From contig NC_135137.1 of the NCBI RefSeq assembly GCF_051014445.1, forward strand, positions 17,733,501-17,797,500: 64,000 nucleotides of DNA. The letters run 5' to 3'. Shown piece by piece: positions 10,949 to 21,344 of the stretch. The notes below the pieces were generated by a model. The model did no database searches, was not told the DNA's origin, and was given only the letters and a program-made list of their open reading frames with translations. The stretch is from Colletes latitarsis. Taxonomy: Eukaryota; Arthropoda; Insecta; Hymenoptera; Colletidae. The position numbers and the translations under genes were made by a program. How positions within the stretch are numbered: position 1 is the stretch's first letter; each line of letters opens with the position of its first letter.

Positions 10949-11259
10949 ATGTTTCATTTACTACCAAAACCGTAAGTATTATCGCCTTTCTCTACTTTCT
11001 ATGACCTTCAATGACCTTGTGTAATAGGTCGTTGAACTCGTTTTAAGATCCTCTATCGTGATACGGAAGCAAAAACATACCGATTCATTTAAAAAAATGC
11101 ATGTGACCTTCAAATGTCCGAAGTACCTCCACCTGCAAAAAAAGTATTATCGCCACCCAATAGCACCTTTCGTACTGTACAATTTACTTTAGCAAATATT
11201 TCTGTGAAATTTATAGTTTCCAAGATATCTGAGGTGCTAATAGTTACTGCCCCACCCTG
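10949..11259. repeat. Right terminal inverted repeat of mariner-like element
   Basis: Partner of 9434-9744. A gap of about 140 bp between this repeat and the transposase ATG (10806-10948) is the likely 5' leader; the promoter presumably lies in or next to the repeat, as in related elements. Confidence 0.9.
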
Positions 11260-11597
11260 TATATCGGACACATCCCTCGCAAACACGCCGCAAACAATGA
11301 GAAGAAAAATGCCAATCTGTCTTTTTTAAAAACCCTGCAACTGATCTTTGGCTTGCAACTCGTCCTCTTTATTTAGCAATTATTATAAACGTAGACTCAT
11401 TAAAATTCGTAAAAGTAACAAAGTTATAGTCATTTAAAGGGAAGAGTACCCAGCGGTTAATAATCATATCTGTTTAAATATCGCGTTAATTTTACGTATT
11501 TTCGAGTAAAATATAATTCGTCACCCAGTATTGTTTTTTCGGCGTACGTAAGACCAGAGGTACCTCGGTCGTCGTGTCCGCTACGCGAAAACAGTAC

Positions 11598-11602
<5 letters not shown>

Positions 11603-11629
<27 letters not shown>

Positions 11630-14397
11630 GTCGTGGGGAAAATCTTCGAAAGACTCCCTCACACCTCCTTGGGGAGAGGTGGGAGGGGTGTGTGGGATTC
11701 CCCGCGCCCGTACAACGACAGGCGCGGGACCTACCCACTAAAAACCCCACGGTGACCCTTCGGCACGCTGTGGGAGGATACCGGGAATCGCTCGAAGCAT
11801 TCTTCCGGTATCCTCCCCGTGCCCGCGCTTTCGCGCCCATCCCCCGGGGGGACAATCGGTCCCCCCAGTAGACACACTGCCTCATAGCGGCGGGACGGGG
11901 CCACTCCATCCCGCCGCTATCCGTCCCGGGGCCGCGTTTAGTGGCGGCTGCGAGCCCCAACTCGCAACCGCCCGCGACCCCGTTTCCACCCCTCGGCGGC
12001 CGGGCGTTCATGGCCGCACCAGACCACCGAGGGTGCCTCCCCTTGCGTCGGACCGGTAGGGGGAGGCACTTCTACCCCCAACCGGTCCGACCCGGCGCCG
12101 CCTGGCGGGAGGAGGGTCCCCTCAGGACCCCCCTCCCAGCCTAGGTCATCCGCCACGCCGAGGCGGCCGCCCGCGACGCCTCGCGACCGGGCGACGACCT
12201 CGGGCCACCGCACGAGCGCGAGCTTCAGCGCGCCGCTGAAGCTCGCGCTCCCTCCCCGCGGCCTCCTTCTGCAACATTACGTTCTCGCAGAAGGAGGCCA
12301 CGGCCCTCCACTTCTCCTCGCTGCCGAGCATGGCGCGCACCACGCCCGGCAGCGAGACATCCCGCCCGACGACGCCGACCAGGACACGGCGCTCCCCCTC
12401 CCACGCGGGGCATACCACCAGGGTATGATCCGCCGTGTCCTGCTCAGCGTCGCAGTGGCAGCAACGCGCCGTCGGCTCCTTCCCTATCCGGCACAGGTAT
12501 CTTCCGAAGCTGCCATGCCCGGAAAATACCTGTGCCAGCCGGTAGGTGAGGCTGCCATGGCCTCTGTCCAGCCACTCCTTCAGGAGTGGCCGAACCGCCC
12601 CGACAGTCCAGTGCCCCGCGGTTGGCAGAGCCAGCCGCTCCTGCCACGCGAGCAACACGGACTGCCGGGCCTGGCGCTTCAAATCGCCCCAAGCAGGTTC
12701 CTGCCCGCCCGGGACCGCCACCACCCCCGCGCGACGGTCGACGCGGTGCCGGTACATCACCGCGTGCGACCGCGCGAGCAGGTCCATGGGCGGCATCCCC
12801 GCTAGAACCGTCGCCGCCTCATGTGACATGGTCCGATACCCTCGGACGACCCTGAGCGCCATGCGCCTCTGCACCCGACGCAGCATAGTCATGCTGCGCC
12901 GGGAGACAGCCAGGTCGTCCGCCCAGACGGGGGCCCCGTATAGGGCCACCGACTGGACCATTGCCACATAGAGGCGACGAACTCGGCCCGCCGGGCCCCC
13001 CAGGTTGGGCAGGATCCGGCCCAGAGCGGCAACCATCCTTTCCAACCGGGGGACCAGGCAGCGGAAATGCTCCTCGAAACGCCAGTGGCCATCGAGGATC
13101 AGCCCTAGATACCTGATCTGGGGCTTCACCTCGATGTCAGCCCCACCCACCCGGATCAGAGGGGGTGGCGGATCCTGCCGAGGTGAATGAAACGCAATCA
13201 CCTCGGTCTTATGGACCGCCACCGTCATCCCCATCCCCCTGATCCGGTCGACGACGCGTTGCGACCCCTCCTCCGCGCGACGCATGGCCCTCCCCCAGTG
13301 CGCCCCGACGGCCAGCACCAGTGTGTCATCCGCATAAAACACCGTGCTGACGCCGTCGGGGAGGCCGGCCCGCAACACCGAGTCGTACGCGATGTTCCAC
13401 AGGAGTGGCCCGAGGACCGACCCCTGCGGAACACCGCAGTACACCTCCCTCCGCATATCACCATCCCGGCCCGGATACTCGATCCACCTGCCGCGGAGAT
13501 AATCCCCGACGACCGCCCTGAGACAAGGGGGGACCCGATGATATTCGAGTCCCCTCCTTATCTCTTCCCAGGGGAGGGTGTTAAAGGCATTGGCAATATC
13601 CAAGGATATTGCCAATGCCACCCCTCCCCGGGAGACGGCCGCCTCCGAGAGGGCCCTCACACGACCTATCGCGTCGATAGTCGATCGGCCCCCCCGGAAA
13701 CCGAACTGGCAGTCGGCCAGTCCGGGATCACCCCGCGACAGGTGCTCGACGAGGCGGGCAGCAATCACCCGCTCGAAGAGCTTGCCCACCTCGTCGAGGA
13801 GACAAATGGGCCGGTATGCGGAGGGAGACTCCGCGGGCCGACCCTCCTTCCGGAGGAGGACCATCCTCGCCACCTTCCAACTGGGGGGGAATCGCCCGTC
13901 CCTCAGGCAGCGGTCGAACAACCGCCTGAGGTCGGCCCCAAGGACGCCCTGGGTCAAGACCCAAACCCGGCCGGGCACAGCATCCGGACCCGGGGCCGTG
14001 TTACGAACCCCGCGCCGTCTGATGGCCGCTGCCAGCTCCTCCTGCGTGACCCCCAGCTCGGCCGTCCACTCCACTGGGACAGCCGCCGCCGCCGGAGGAC
14101 GCGGTCCCCTCTCCCCAATTGGGAAGAGTGTATTGACCACGTCCTCCAGCAGCCGGGGGTCAAGACCCTCGGTGACGGGGGGCGCCCACGGGCGGAGCTT
14201 ATTCAGCACCACCTTATATGGGCGCCCCCATGGATCGTCATCAAGGGTCTGGAGGAGCTCCTTCCATGCCCGGGTCTTGGCCCGTTTGATGGCGACCTGC
14301 AGAGCAACCCGCGCCACGCGGTATGCTCCATACAGGTCATCAGCTGCCCTCGCTCGCGCCACGCCGTCGCCTGTACGTTGACGACGGCGCGCGCGGG
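11603..14397 (-). mobile_element. R1-clade retrotransposon, 5'-truncated copy
   Basis: A 2.8-kb minus-strand copy. Its poly(A) appears as poly(T) at 11602-11629, followed by the 3' UTR and about two thirds of ORF2. The 5' end is truncated at 14397 inside ORF2. A 14-bp target duplication AAACAGTACGGGAT flanks it (11589-11602 and 14398-14411). The target is the solo LTR. It is close in sequence to the full-length copies, so the insertion is fairly recent. Confidence 0.95.
12146..14396 (-). CDS. R1-clade ORF2, partial (reverse transcriptase and C-terminus)
   Basis: An open frame of about 750 codons starts at the truncation point and ends at the normal ORF2 stop (12146). The endonuclease domain and the start codon are missing, so this is a fragment, not an expressed gene. 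The reverse transcriptase is complete: LDIANAF (motif A), PQGSVLG (motif B) and YADD are all present. The C-terminal Cys/His cluster CCHC-type (CCHCDAEQDTADH...C) is also intact. One visible difference from the full-length copies is Phe before YADD where they have Cys. No frameshift is seen. Confidence 0.85.
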
Positions 14398-14749
14398 AAA
14401 CAGTACGGGATAGAAAAACAGCCGCTCTCGGGTTTTTTTCGAGACCTCACGCGATCGATCACGTAACGCTCAATTTCGAAACGAAAGTTTCGACGCGCGT
14501 GTCTAGAGAAGGTACGACAATTTTGTATTAGACAAAGACGGACTCAAAAAACGTTCACAGCGCCGCTCTACGGAGGTTTCACCCTTCGAGCGAACATTTT
14601 TGACTGTCCGTGCTCGTCCGTCACTCTTAATCTGGAACCGGCAGGGAGCACATGGGCATACGACCCCGCTCCTCGGGCATTCCATAGTTCTCGAATAGTT
14701 ACGAGTCACTCGAACTTTTCGAATAAATTCTGAACGTGGAATAGGAAGG

Positions 14750-14935
14750 GCTCCATACGAGAACGGATTGTAAAAACAATCTTTTACCGTGACTCCTTCC
14801 GTAACCCGTTCACAATTTAAATTAAAAAATCGTAAACGAGGAAAGGAATCGAATACGAGGACGGATTGTGAATCAATCTCTTCCCGTGATTCCTTTCGCA
14901 ACTCGTTGTAATTCGATATAGATCAGGTCGGGTTT
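14750..14935 (+). repeat. Imperfect tandem repeat of about 100 bp inside the solo LTR
   Basis: ACGAGAACGGATTG (about 14756) with the downstream CCGTGACTCCTTCCGTAAC is repeated as ACGAGGACGGATTG (about 14855) with CCGTGATTCCTTTCGCAAC. The two units differ by several substitutions. Repeats of this kind are common in the U3 part of LTRs, but no function can be read from the sequence. Confidence 0.6.
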
Positions 14936-14989
14936 CGACCAGATCAAAGCGACTGTAGAATTTCGTGAATTATAATCCGAAATTCCCAT

Positions 14990-15663
14990 AGGCGGCGACG
15001 GTTCTAGCGGGGATGCCGCCCATGGACCTGCTCGCGCGGTCGCACGCGGTGATGTACCGGCACCGCGTCGACCGTCGCGCGGGGGTGGGGGCGGTCCCGG
15101 GCGGGCAGGAACCTGCTTGGGGCGATTTGAAGCGCCAGGCCCGGCAGTCCGTGTTGCTCGCGTGGCAGGAGCGGCTGGCTCTGCCAACCGCGGGGCACCG
15201 GACTGTCGGGGCGGTTCGGCCACTCCTGAAGGAGTGGCTGGACAGAGGCCATGGCAGCCTCACCTACCGGATGGCACAGGTGTTTTCCGGGCATGGCAGC
15301 TTCGGAAGATACCTGTGCCGGATAGGGAAGGAGCCGACGGCGTGTTGCTGCCACTGCGACGCTGAGCTGGACACGGCGGATCATACCCTGGAGGTATGCC
15401 CCGCGTGGGAGGGGGAGCGCCGTGTCCTGGTCGGCGTCGTCGGGCGGGATGTCTCGCTGCCGGGCGTGGTACGCGCCATGCTCGGCAGCGAGGAGAAGTG
15501 GAGGGCCGTGGCCTCCTTCTGCGAGAACGTAATGTTGCAGAAGGAGGCCGCGGGGAGGGAGCGCGAGCTTCAGCGGCGCGCTGAAGCTCGCGCTCGTGCG
15601 GTGGCCCGAGGTCATCGCCCGGTCGCGAGGCGTCGCGGGCGGCCGCCTCGGCGTGGCGGATGA
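14990..15663 (+). CDS. R1-clade ORF2, C-terminal fragment
   Basis: About 224 codons of the ORF2 C-terminus, open from the truncation point to the normal stop (TGA at 15661-15663). It contains the C-terminal Cys/His motif (CCHCDAELDTADH followed by C) and the basic tail rich in RR and RPPRRGG. The endonuclease and reverse transcriptase are absent, so the fragment cannot act as an enzyme. There is no native start codon. Confidence 0.85.
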
Positions 15664-16179
15664 CCTAGGCTGGGAGGGGGGTCCTGAGGGGACCCTCCTC
15701 CCGCCAGGCGGCGCCGGGTCGGACCGGTTGGGGGTAGGAGTGCCTCCCCCTACCGGTCCGACGCAAGGGGAGGCACCCTCGGCGGTCTGGTGCGGCCATG
15801 AACGCCCGGCCGCCGAGGGGTGGAAACGGAGTCGCGGGCGGTTGCGAGTTGGGGCTCGCAGCCGCCACTAAACGCGGCCCCGGGACGGATAGCGGCGGGA
15901 TGGAGTGGCCCCGTCCCGCCGCTATGAGGCAGTGTGTCTACTGGGGGGACCGATTGTCCCCCCGGGGGATGGGCGCGAAAGCGCGGGCACGGGGAGGATA
16001 CCGGAAGAATGCTTCGAGCGATTCCCGGTATCCTCCCAAAGCGTGCCGAAGGGTCACCGTGGGGTTTTTAGTGGGTAGGTCCCGCGCCTGTCGTTGTACG
16101 GGCGCGGGGAATCCCACACACCCCTCCCACCTCTCCCCAAGGAGGTGGGAGGGAGTCTTTCGAAGATTTTCCCCACGAC
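15664..16179 (+). promoter_or_regulatory. R1-clade structured 3' UTR
   Basis: This is a clear example of the family's 3' UTR. Strong hairpins readable by eye: 15718-15762 (11-bp perfect outer stem, then GGGGG/CCCCC); 15844-15861 (TGCGAG/CTCGCA); 15891-15923 (10-bp AGCGGCGGGA stem); 15943-15963 (GGGGGGAC/GTCCCCCC); 15973-15984 (GCGC, GAAA tetraloop, GCGC); 15992-16037 (13-bp GGGAGGATACCGG stem); 16081-16108 (CCCGCGCCTGT stem with one G-U); 16122-16153 (12-bp CCCTCCCACCTC stem). In R1/R2-type elements the reverse transcriptase recognises the 3' end of its RNA for target-primed reverse transcription; I infer the same role here. Confidence 0.75.
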
Positions 16180-17192
16180 AAAAAAAAAAAAAAAAAAAAA
16201 AAAATCCGAAATTCCCATTCAGCGGTGGCTATAGTCCACATCAGTCTGACATCAGACACGTATCGCTGCCATCAGAGGTCGTGTCCGAGGTTTCGAATTT
16301 GAATCTCGAACCTCTCGACTGTCGAACGGTGCAAATCCATCCTTAGGGGCCTTCGTGGCGTGCATACCCTGGGTGGTATTACCGTCCTCCAGTCGGTGTT
16401 CGGGACAATACTTGAGTTCCGGCATCCGGCGACCAGCTAGAGCGCTGTTCAATCATCGCTAGTGTGTACGGACCCTGTGCGTAGAACCGCTCAGTATAGC
16501 GCCGTGGTGTGCGCACTATAATTATAAGTCGCTGCATGCGCTGTAAAGGTGCTGCACCACACAGTGCCCGTACGCATTACGAGGACGATAAACGGCCGAG
16601 GAGCAGGTAAATAGTTGGAGCCTTACAACCTCCCTCTGTTAACCTCTCCGGCGACAGTCGAAATTAGCGGTCGGGAAAAATCGAGATCGATTCTCGTCTC
16701 CCAAATCTGCAATCAAACGTTTCCTGGTTTAAAGGGAACGTTCACACATACAGTCCACTAGCTTAGCTGCGTAACGCGGCGGCCGAGTTCCCCGCTCGCA
16801 AGTGCGACAAGCACAACCAAGAGCGCGTGAACCTTAGAACGAGACGGACAACGTGACTCACGTTACTCGATATTTACGCATAGTCTCGTCTCTTTTGTTT
16901 CAGGATAGAGCAACGCGAACCGCCGGAAAGGAGACGGCCCATCGGCGGGGTTTTTTCTGGCCAGACGCCGGCCAGACGTCTAGGCGGTTAGAATTAAGAG
17001 TTTGTGTTTGTGTTCGTCCTGAAAAGAAAAAACTGTGCAATAAATAAACGGCTTCGTCGAATTTTCGACGAAGCGAAAATAAAACTAACGTGCAATTAAT
17101 ACTGTTCCAACGTCCTTTCCCTCGTGATCCGGACCTCCGTTAGACGAGGCGTTCAATTAAAATATTTGAAACCTCCCTAATCTAACAATATC

Positions 17193-17815
17193 AGAAATTT
17201 TAAATGCGTTTTTCTTGAAACCATATTTTCGAAACTGGCTGACATAATATAACAAATTCAAATTGATTAATGGATTTGAAATTTATAGAAACATGCCTAT
17301 AAATATAAATTAATTGGAAATAAAACAAGTTAATCTACATTCAAAGAAGAAAGGCTTGATGATGAATGGAGAAGACTGAAGATGATTTTTCAAGTGCTTG
17401 AAATAAATTTTACATAATACAATTAACTATAATTTATCCCTACCTTCTGCAATATAGAAAAATTTTATATTGTATATTTAATTTTTATTTTGATTTTAAT
17501 TTCAAGCTTTAGCCTTTGGATGACTATGTGGGGCAAACAAAACACGCATGCTGTTGCTAGGGGTCGTGTCTTTTTAGTTCATACGGAACCTCGCAACTCT
17601 CTCCGTTATCCAACTAACGCGTTTCGCGTTTTCGATCGCCTCGCTCGCGTTTCTGGAAAACAAAAACCGATCCCCTATTTCGGGGGAACGTCCATGCATC
17701 GCGTCCAACCACTGTTGCCGTGGCGAAATCGTTTTCACCTTCGCCTTCGAAAAAGATTAAGTAAAAGAGTTTCCTTCATTGAAAGAAGAAAAATTTTCCA
17801 GTCTTTTATTTTAAT
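17193..17815. other. Unassigned spacer between two BEL-type LTRs
   Basis: About 620 bp of mostly AT-rich DNA. An open frame of 109 codons at 17490-17819 (plus) has no recognisable domain and runs up to the next LTR. I see no repeat, RNA gene or element terminus. This is likely the older host or repeat sequence into which both LTR elements inserted. Confidence 0.5.
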
Positions 17816-17820
17816 ATGAT

Positions 17821-19722
17821 TGTTTAAATATCGCGTGAGTCCGAGACGGAGAAACTCGGCCGCGATGCCCGTATCTATATTGAATTCGCGGAATTCTAGA
17901 TGGTTGTGCTGACGTGGAAATTTTCCATCGTTCAGTTTTGTATACCGCGGCTATTTACGTGTTTTTTCCAGTTAGCTTCACGGGAATTCTCGAGTTTTGA
18001 GAGAAATTCTAGGAATTGTGTTGCTAGCGATGAGAAAGAGAGAGAAACGAGATCTATCGAAGAAAGGTCGATAGACGAAACGCGGCAGCGCCGCGCCGTG
18101 GCCACGCAGCGAGGAGCTGCTCGGGGCCCAGCAGCGCGATGCGTCGCTAACCAGTACTGCGCCTGCGCGACGGAGCCAGCCGGGGCCGTGGCTGCTTGCA
18201 GATCGTCACGCTTCAGTACTGAGCCGTCGGTGATCCAGAGCAGACCTATTTACGATCTCGCTCCGGTTTTCAATCGAAGCTCAGAAGAGTGTGAGCTAAG
18301 CTCGCTCTTAAGTAGAGACAGCAAGTGGACAGCGATAATAATTTATTGGAAAGTCTCGTCATCGTGACTTGAGATTTTCCCAGAGATAGGACAATCTGCC
18401 TGTTGTTGTAGCGATCGCACGGCACGCCGGGTGTGAAGCGATCGTAGACGCAGGAGTGTGATTGAACGTTGCCGGTCGTGGATGCGACTGCGACGTTGGA
18501 GACTCGGTGTCGATCGCCTTGAGTCTTCTTCCAATTATCCGGTTAGAGCTACTGGAAGGCTGATACTGATATACTAGTATCGCCTGGTGGTAGTTCACCG
18601 TTTGTAGAAGTCGTACGAAACCCACTGAAGCCACCCGTCCTGTGTACCGTAGAGAGTACACCGACCGGTGGGGTGGAAAGTTTCACCGACCAGTCTGGAG
18701 CTATACGGCGTAGGAGCAACCGGAAGGTAGATATTCAGGAAGGATATCACCTCGTGGTGCTCTCCGTGCATCGGGCTTCGGAGAACCCGTTCCAATATAC
18801 CGTCGTGAGGGGACAATAAGTAGAGCCTAAGCGTACGGTGGAGCAAAGGGTTCGAAGAGCCTTCCTCCCACCTCTACACCTACTACCAGCTGTGAGTCGA
18901 CCACACTGGGCTGTAAAAGTAGGGTGGATAGGTTAGCAGGGGAATTTCGTCCTAATCTGGCGAGCCGCAGGCCAGTTCCTCGAACTAAAGGAGCCGCCGT
19001 CGAGGCCGCTACGGCTGGCTGTCGGGCATTCCTGGCTGAAAGGAATCGCTGGCTAGGCAGCTGCGTAGGCAGGCCGCAGGTCCCTCCTGAGGAGCAGCTG
19101 ACGAGGGAGCCGAACCAGGACAAGACGTCCTCTTGCGTAGGTGGTGTCCAGACGTCACTCGCACGGTGAGCGTGCTCGCGGGATATAGCCTCTTGGAGCC
19201 TTACAACCTCCATTTGGTTTCCCGTCCGTGGCATTGCGAGAGCGAACCCGGTAGATAGGAGGAGATCTTCATCTACCCGGTTGTGCACGTCGGTGAGATC
19301 GTAAGAAACGAATCTCATCGACCAGAAAGAATATACAGTCCACTGGTTAGAGCGCTAAATTGCCAGGCAGCTCTCCCCTCCAAACACACTAGACTGTCGC
19401 TGGAGCGCGAGATAAGCAGCTGACGCGCGCGTTAACGTGTAAGCTGTCCGCAAAATATTCATACTTTGCTGTACAACTGTGTTACAGAAGGCCTCCACCA
19501 AGGTAAACGAATTAGGAGAAAGCAAAGAGGAGACCGGCCGGGAAAGTGAGCCGTGTTTTCCGCAATTTTTTGTTTTCCTTTATATTTATTTTCACATTTT
19601 AGTTTTGTAAGAAATTATATTTTGTAAAATAAATTTAACTTTTTTTGTAAAAGTTGTAACTGTTTCTCTACCTGTCTGTTCCCTCATCCGGACCCACGTT
19701 AAAGTCCCTTAGTACTTTAACA
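17821..19722 (+). repeat. 5' LTR of the 17821-32873 BEL/Pao element
   Basis: 1,902 bp, very long for BEL/Pao. Starts TGTTTAAATATCGCG and ends TTAGTACTTTAACA. The LTR holds open frames on both strands (17900-18367 plus; 18595-18846 and 18827-19318 minus), identical or nearly so in both LTRs because the copies are young; none has a recognisable domain. In U5, AATAAA-like strings (for example near 19627) may serve polyadenylation. Five of its eleven differences from the 3' LTR cluster at about 19139-19163. Confidence 0.93.
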
Positions 19723-19724
19723 TT

Positions 19725-19742
19725 TGGTCCTTCGAGCCGGAT
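19725..19742 (+). promoter_or_regulatory. tRNA primer-binding site
   Basis: TGGTCCTTCGAGCCGGAT begins 2 nt after the 5' LTR. Its reverse complement ends AAGGACCA, matching the 3' end (with CCA) of tRNA-Tyr as I know it from insects. It would prime minus-strand DNA synthesis. The BEL elements at 43542-49751 and 54493-61059 have the same site, the first with one mismatch. Confidence 0.8.
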
Positions 19743-19846
19743 TCGAGGTAGAAAAGACAGTAGAGAGTTACAATTACGTTTACGTAAGTTGTTACTTACG
19801 GGGCGAATTTCGAGTCGATTTTCAATCCTCGAACAACACAATCACC

Positions 19847-20650
19847 ATGGCATTGTCCAGAGAGGCCGGTCGTAGCGAAATCGAAATCGATTTCGATGAC
19901 CTGACCTCCCGATTTGAAGCGATGTCACGGTCGATTGCTAATTTAAAGAAACGCGGTCGAGCTCAATACAATGAGATACTTCTCAAGTCGAAGCTCGACT
20001 CTGTATCCGAACAGTACAAGGAAGCTGTTGATCAGTATTTGGCTGTTCGGAGGAAATATCCACCTGCGAAGTGCGAATTAAGCAACTTCGTGATCAAGGG
20101 TGGACTTGAAGCATGGGAGACGATGTTCATGGAGTTCCAGGCGTACGTTGCCGCGGAGCTGACCAAACTCGCCGAGGATCAGAAAACCTCGGTGTCGTCC
20201 GTCAGCCAGCGCGATGTTGCCATTGAACTCCCAAAGCAACGTCTCCATAGATTTGGCGGGGATCCTCGTAAATGGAACCATTTTGAGGATCTGTTCACCG
20301 CTAGTGTGATAGAGAACCCGAGGCTTTCAGATGTGCATCGACTGCAGTATCTGAACGCCTGTGTGGAAGATCAGGCACTGGCGGCGATAGCACACCTGGA
20401 AATTACCGAGGGTAATTTCGAGGTAGCGTGGCGAACCCTGAAAGAGCAATTCGGGCTGCCACGTATTGTGATCGCCAACCTAATTGATCAGTTGACCAAA
20501 ATGAAGACGATTAAGAAGGATGACCTGACTAGCTTACAACAGGTCACCATCGTCTTCAAACAGGCTTTCGCTGTTTTTGAAAAACAGGGCACTTACCGAG
20601 AGCAGCGAGATTGGCTGCTGGCCCATGCGATCAAAAGCAAGCTTGAAGGG
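19847..20650 (+). pseudogene. BEL/Pao gag, N-terminal part (truncated)
   Basis: Starts at ATG 19847 in the context ACCATGG. About 265 residues of Gag are readable: a helical N-terminus with coiled-coil character, then the conserved capsid-like segment (LPKQRLHRFGGDPRKWNHF, followed by LQYLNACV). Gag would form the particle that holds the RNA and the enzymes. Near 20650 the sequence jumps into the pol gene in another frame (FDPLGWLSPV), so the end of Gag, its zinc knuckles and the protease are missing. The open frame continues past the join only by chance. Confidence 0.82.
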
Positions 20651-20820
20651 TCTCTCACTGGTGATTGTGTTGTTCGATCCACTCGGCTGGTTATCACCAG
20701 TCCTGATTCGTGCGAAGATTTTGATGCAGTCCCAATGGCTGGAGAAAATCCAGTGGGACGATCAAATCTCCGCGAATACGCTAAAGACGTGGAACACGTT
20801 TTGCGTGGATTGGGGCAGCT
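20650..20820 (+). pseudogene. BEL/Pao pol fragment upstream of the R1 insertion
   Basis: About 57 codons just after the deletion join: LSLVIVLFDPLGWLSPV, then ILMQSQW and WDD. This is the conserved connection between reverse transcriptase and RNase H in BEL/Pao pol (compare LFDPLGCVSPV at 43542-49751 and IFDPLGWASPV at 54493-61059). It is in a different frame from gag. The reading continues at 27819 after the R1-clade insertion, with VDWGS repeated on both sides because of the target duplication. Confidence 0.85.
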
Positions 20821-20836
20821 TTTTTTTTTTTTTTTT

Positions 20837-21344
20837 GTCGTGGGGAAAATCTTCGAAAGACTCCCTCCCACCTCCTTGGGGAGAGGTGGGAGGCGTGTGT
20901 GGGATTCCCCGCGCCCGTACAACGACAGGCGCGGGACCAAAAACCCCACGGTGACCCTTCGGCACGCTTTGGGAGGATACCGGGAATCGCTCGAAGCATT
21001 CTTCCGGTATCCTCCCCGTGCCCGCGCTTTCGCGCCCATCCCCCGGGGGGACAATCGGTCCCCCCAGTAGACACACTGCCTCATAGCGGCGGGACGGGGC
21101 CACACCATCCCGCCGCTATCCGTCCCGGGGCCGCGTTTAGTGGCGGCTGCGAGCCCCAACTCGCAACCGCCCGCGACCCCGTTTCCATCCCTCGGCGGCC
21201 GGGCGTTCATGGCCGCACCAGACCGCCGAGGGTGCCTCCCCTTGCGTCGGACCGGTAGGGGAAGGCACTCCTACCCCCAACCGGTCCGACCCGGCGCCGC
21301 CTGGCGGGAGGAGGGTCCCCTCAGGACCCCCCTCCCAGCCTAGG
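20837..21344 (-). promoter_or_regulatory. 3' UTR of the full-length R1-clade element
   Basis: Same hairpin series as at 15664-16179, on the minus strand. One small difference: about 11 bp of the GTGGGTAGGTC stretch upstream of the CCCGCGCC hairpin are deleted here (the plus strand reads GCGGGACCAAAAACC near 20930-20945). If transcripts of this copy are retrotransposed, that segment is dispensable. Confidence 0.7.

Larger units (their letters stand above)
9434..11259 (-). mobile_element. Complete Tc1/mariner-like transposon with 311-bp inverted repeats
   Basis: This 1,826-bp element starts CAGGGTGGGGCAGTAAC at 9434 and ends with its reverse complement at 11259. TA dinucleotides flank it (9432-9433 and 11260-11261), the typical target duplication of this superfamily. 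The inverted repeats are about 311 bp each (9434-9744 and 10949-11259) and near perfect, much longer than the roughly 30-bp repeats of classical mariners. Between them lies one intact transposase gene on the minus strand. Intact ends, matching TA sites and an unbroken gene suggest a young, possibly still functional copy. Confidence 0.93.
14990..16204 (+). mobile_element. R1-clade retrotransposon, 5'-truncated copy
   Basis: A 1.2-kb plus-strand copy that starts inside ORF2 at 14990 and ends in 25 A (16180-16204). A 14-bp target duplication TCCGAAATTCCCAT flanks it at 14976-14989 and 16205-16218. It lies in the same solo LTR as the copy at 11603-14397 but in the opposite orientation and with a different truncation point, so the two are independent insertions. 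Confidence 0.95.
11471..17187 (+). mobile_element. Solo BEL/Pao-type LTR, interrupted by two R1-clade insertions
   Basis: The left terminus TGTTTAAATATCGCG (11471) is identical to the start of the 1.9-kb LTRs at 17821 and 30972. The right terminus is CTAACA (ends 17187). A 5-bp duplication, ATATC, flanks it at 11466-11470 and 17188-17192. Removing the two R1-clade insertions and one copy of each of their target duplications leaves about 1.68 kb, close to the 1.9 kb of the related LTR. An AATAAA at about 17039 is a candidate polyadenylation signal. The surviving pieces are 11471-11602, 14398-14989 and 16205-17187. No internal sequence is present, so this is a solo LTR left by recombination between the two LTRs of a former element. 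Confidence 0.82.

Noticed and set aside
18827..19318. Open frames inside the 1.9-kb LTRs (17900-18367, 18595-18846, 18827-19318 and their copies)
   Set aside because: They are kept between the two LTRs because those are recent copies. In the older LTR at 5785-6940 the longest one is frameshifted, and no domain is visible.
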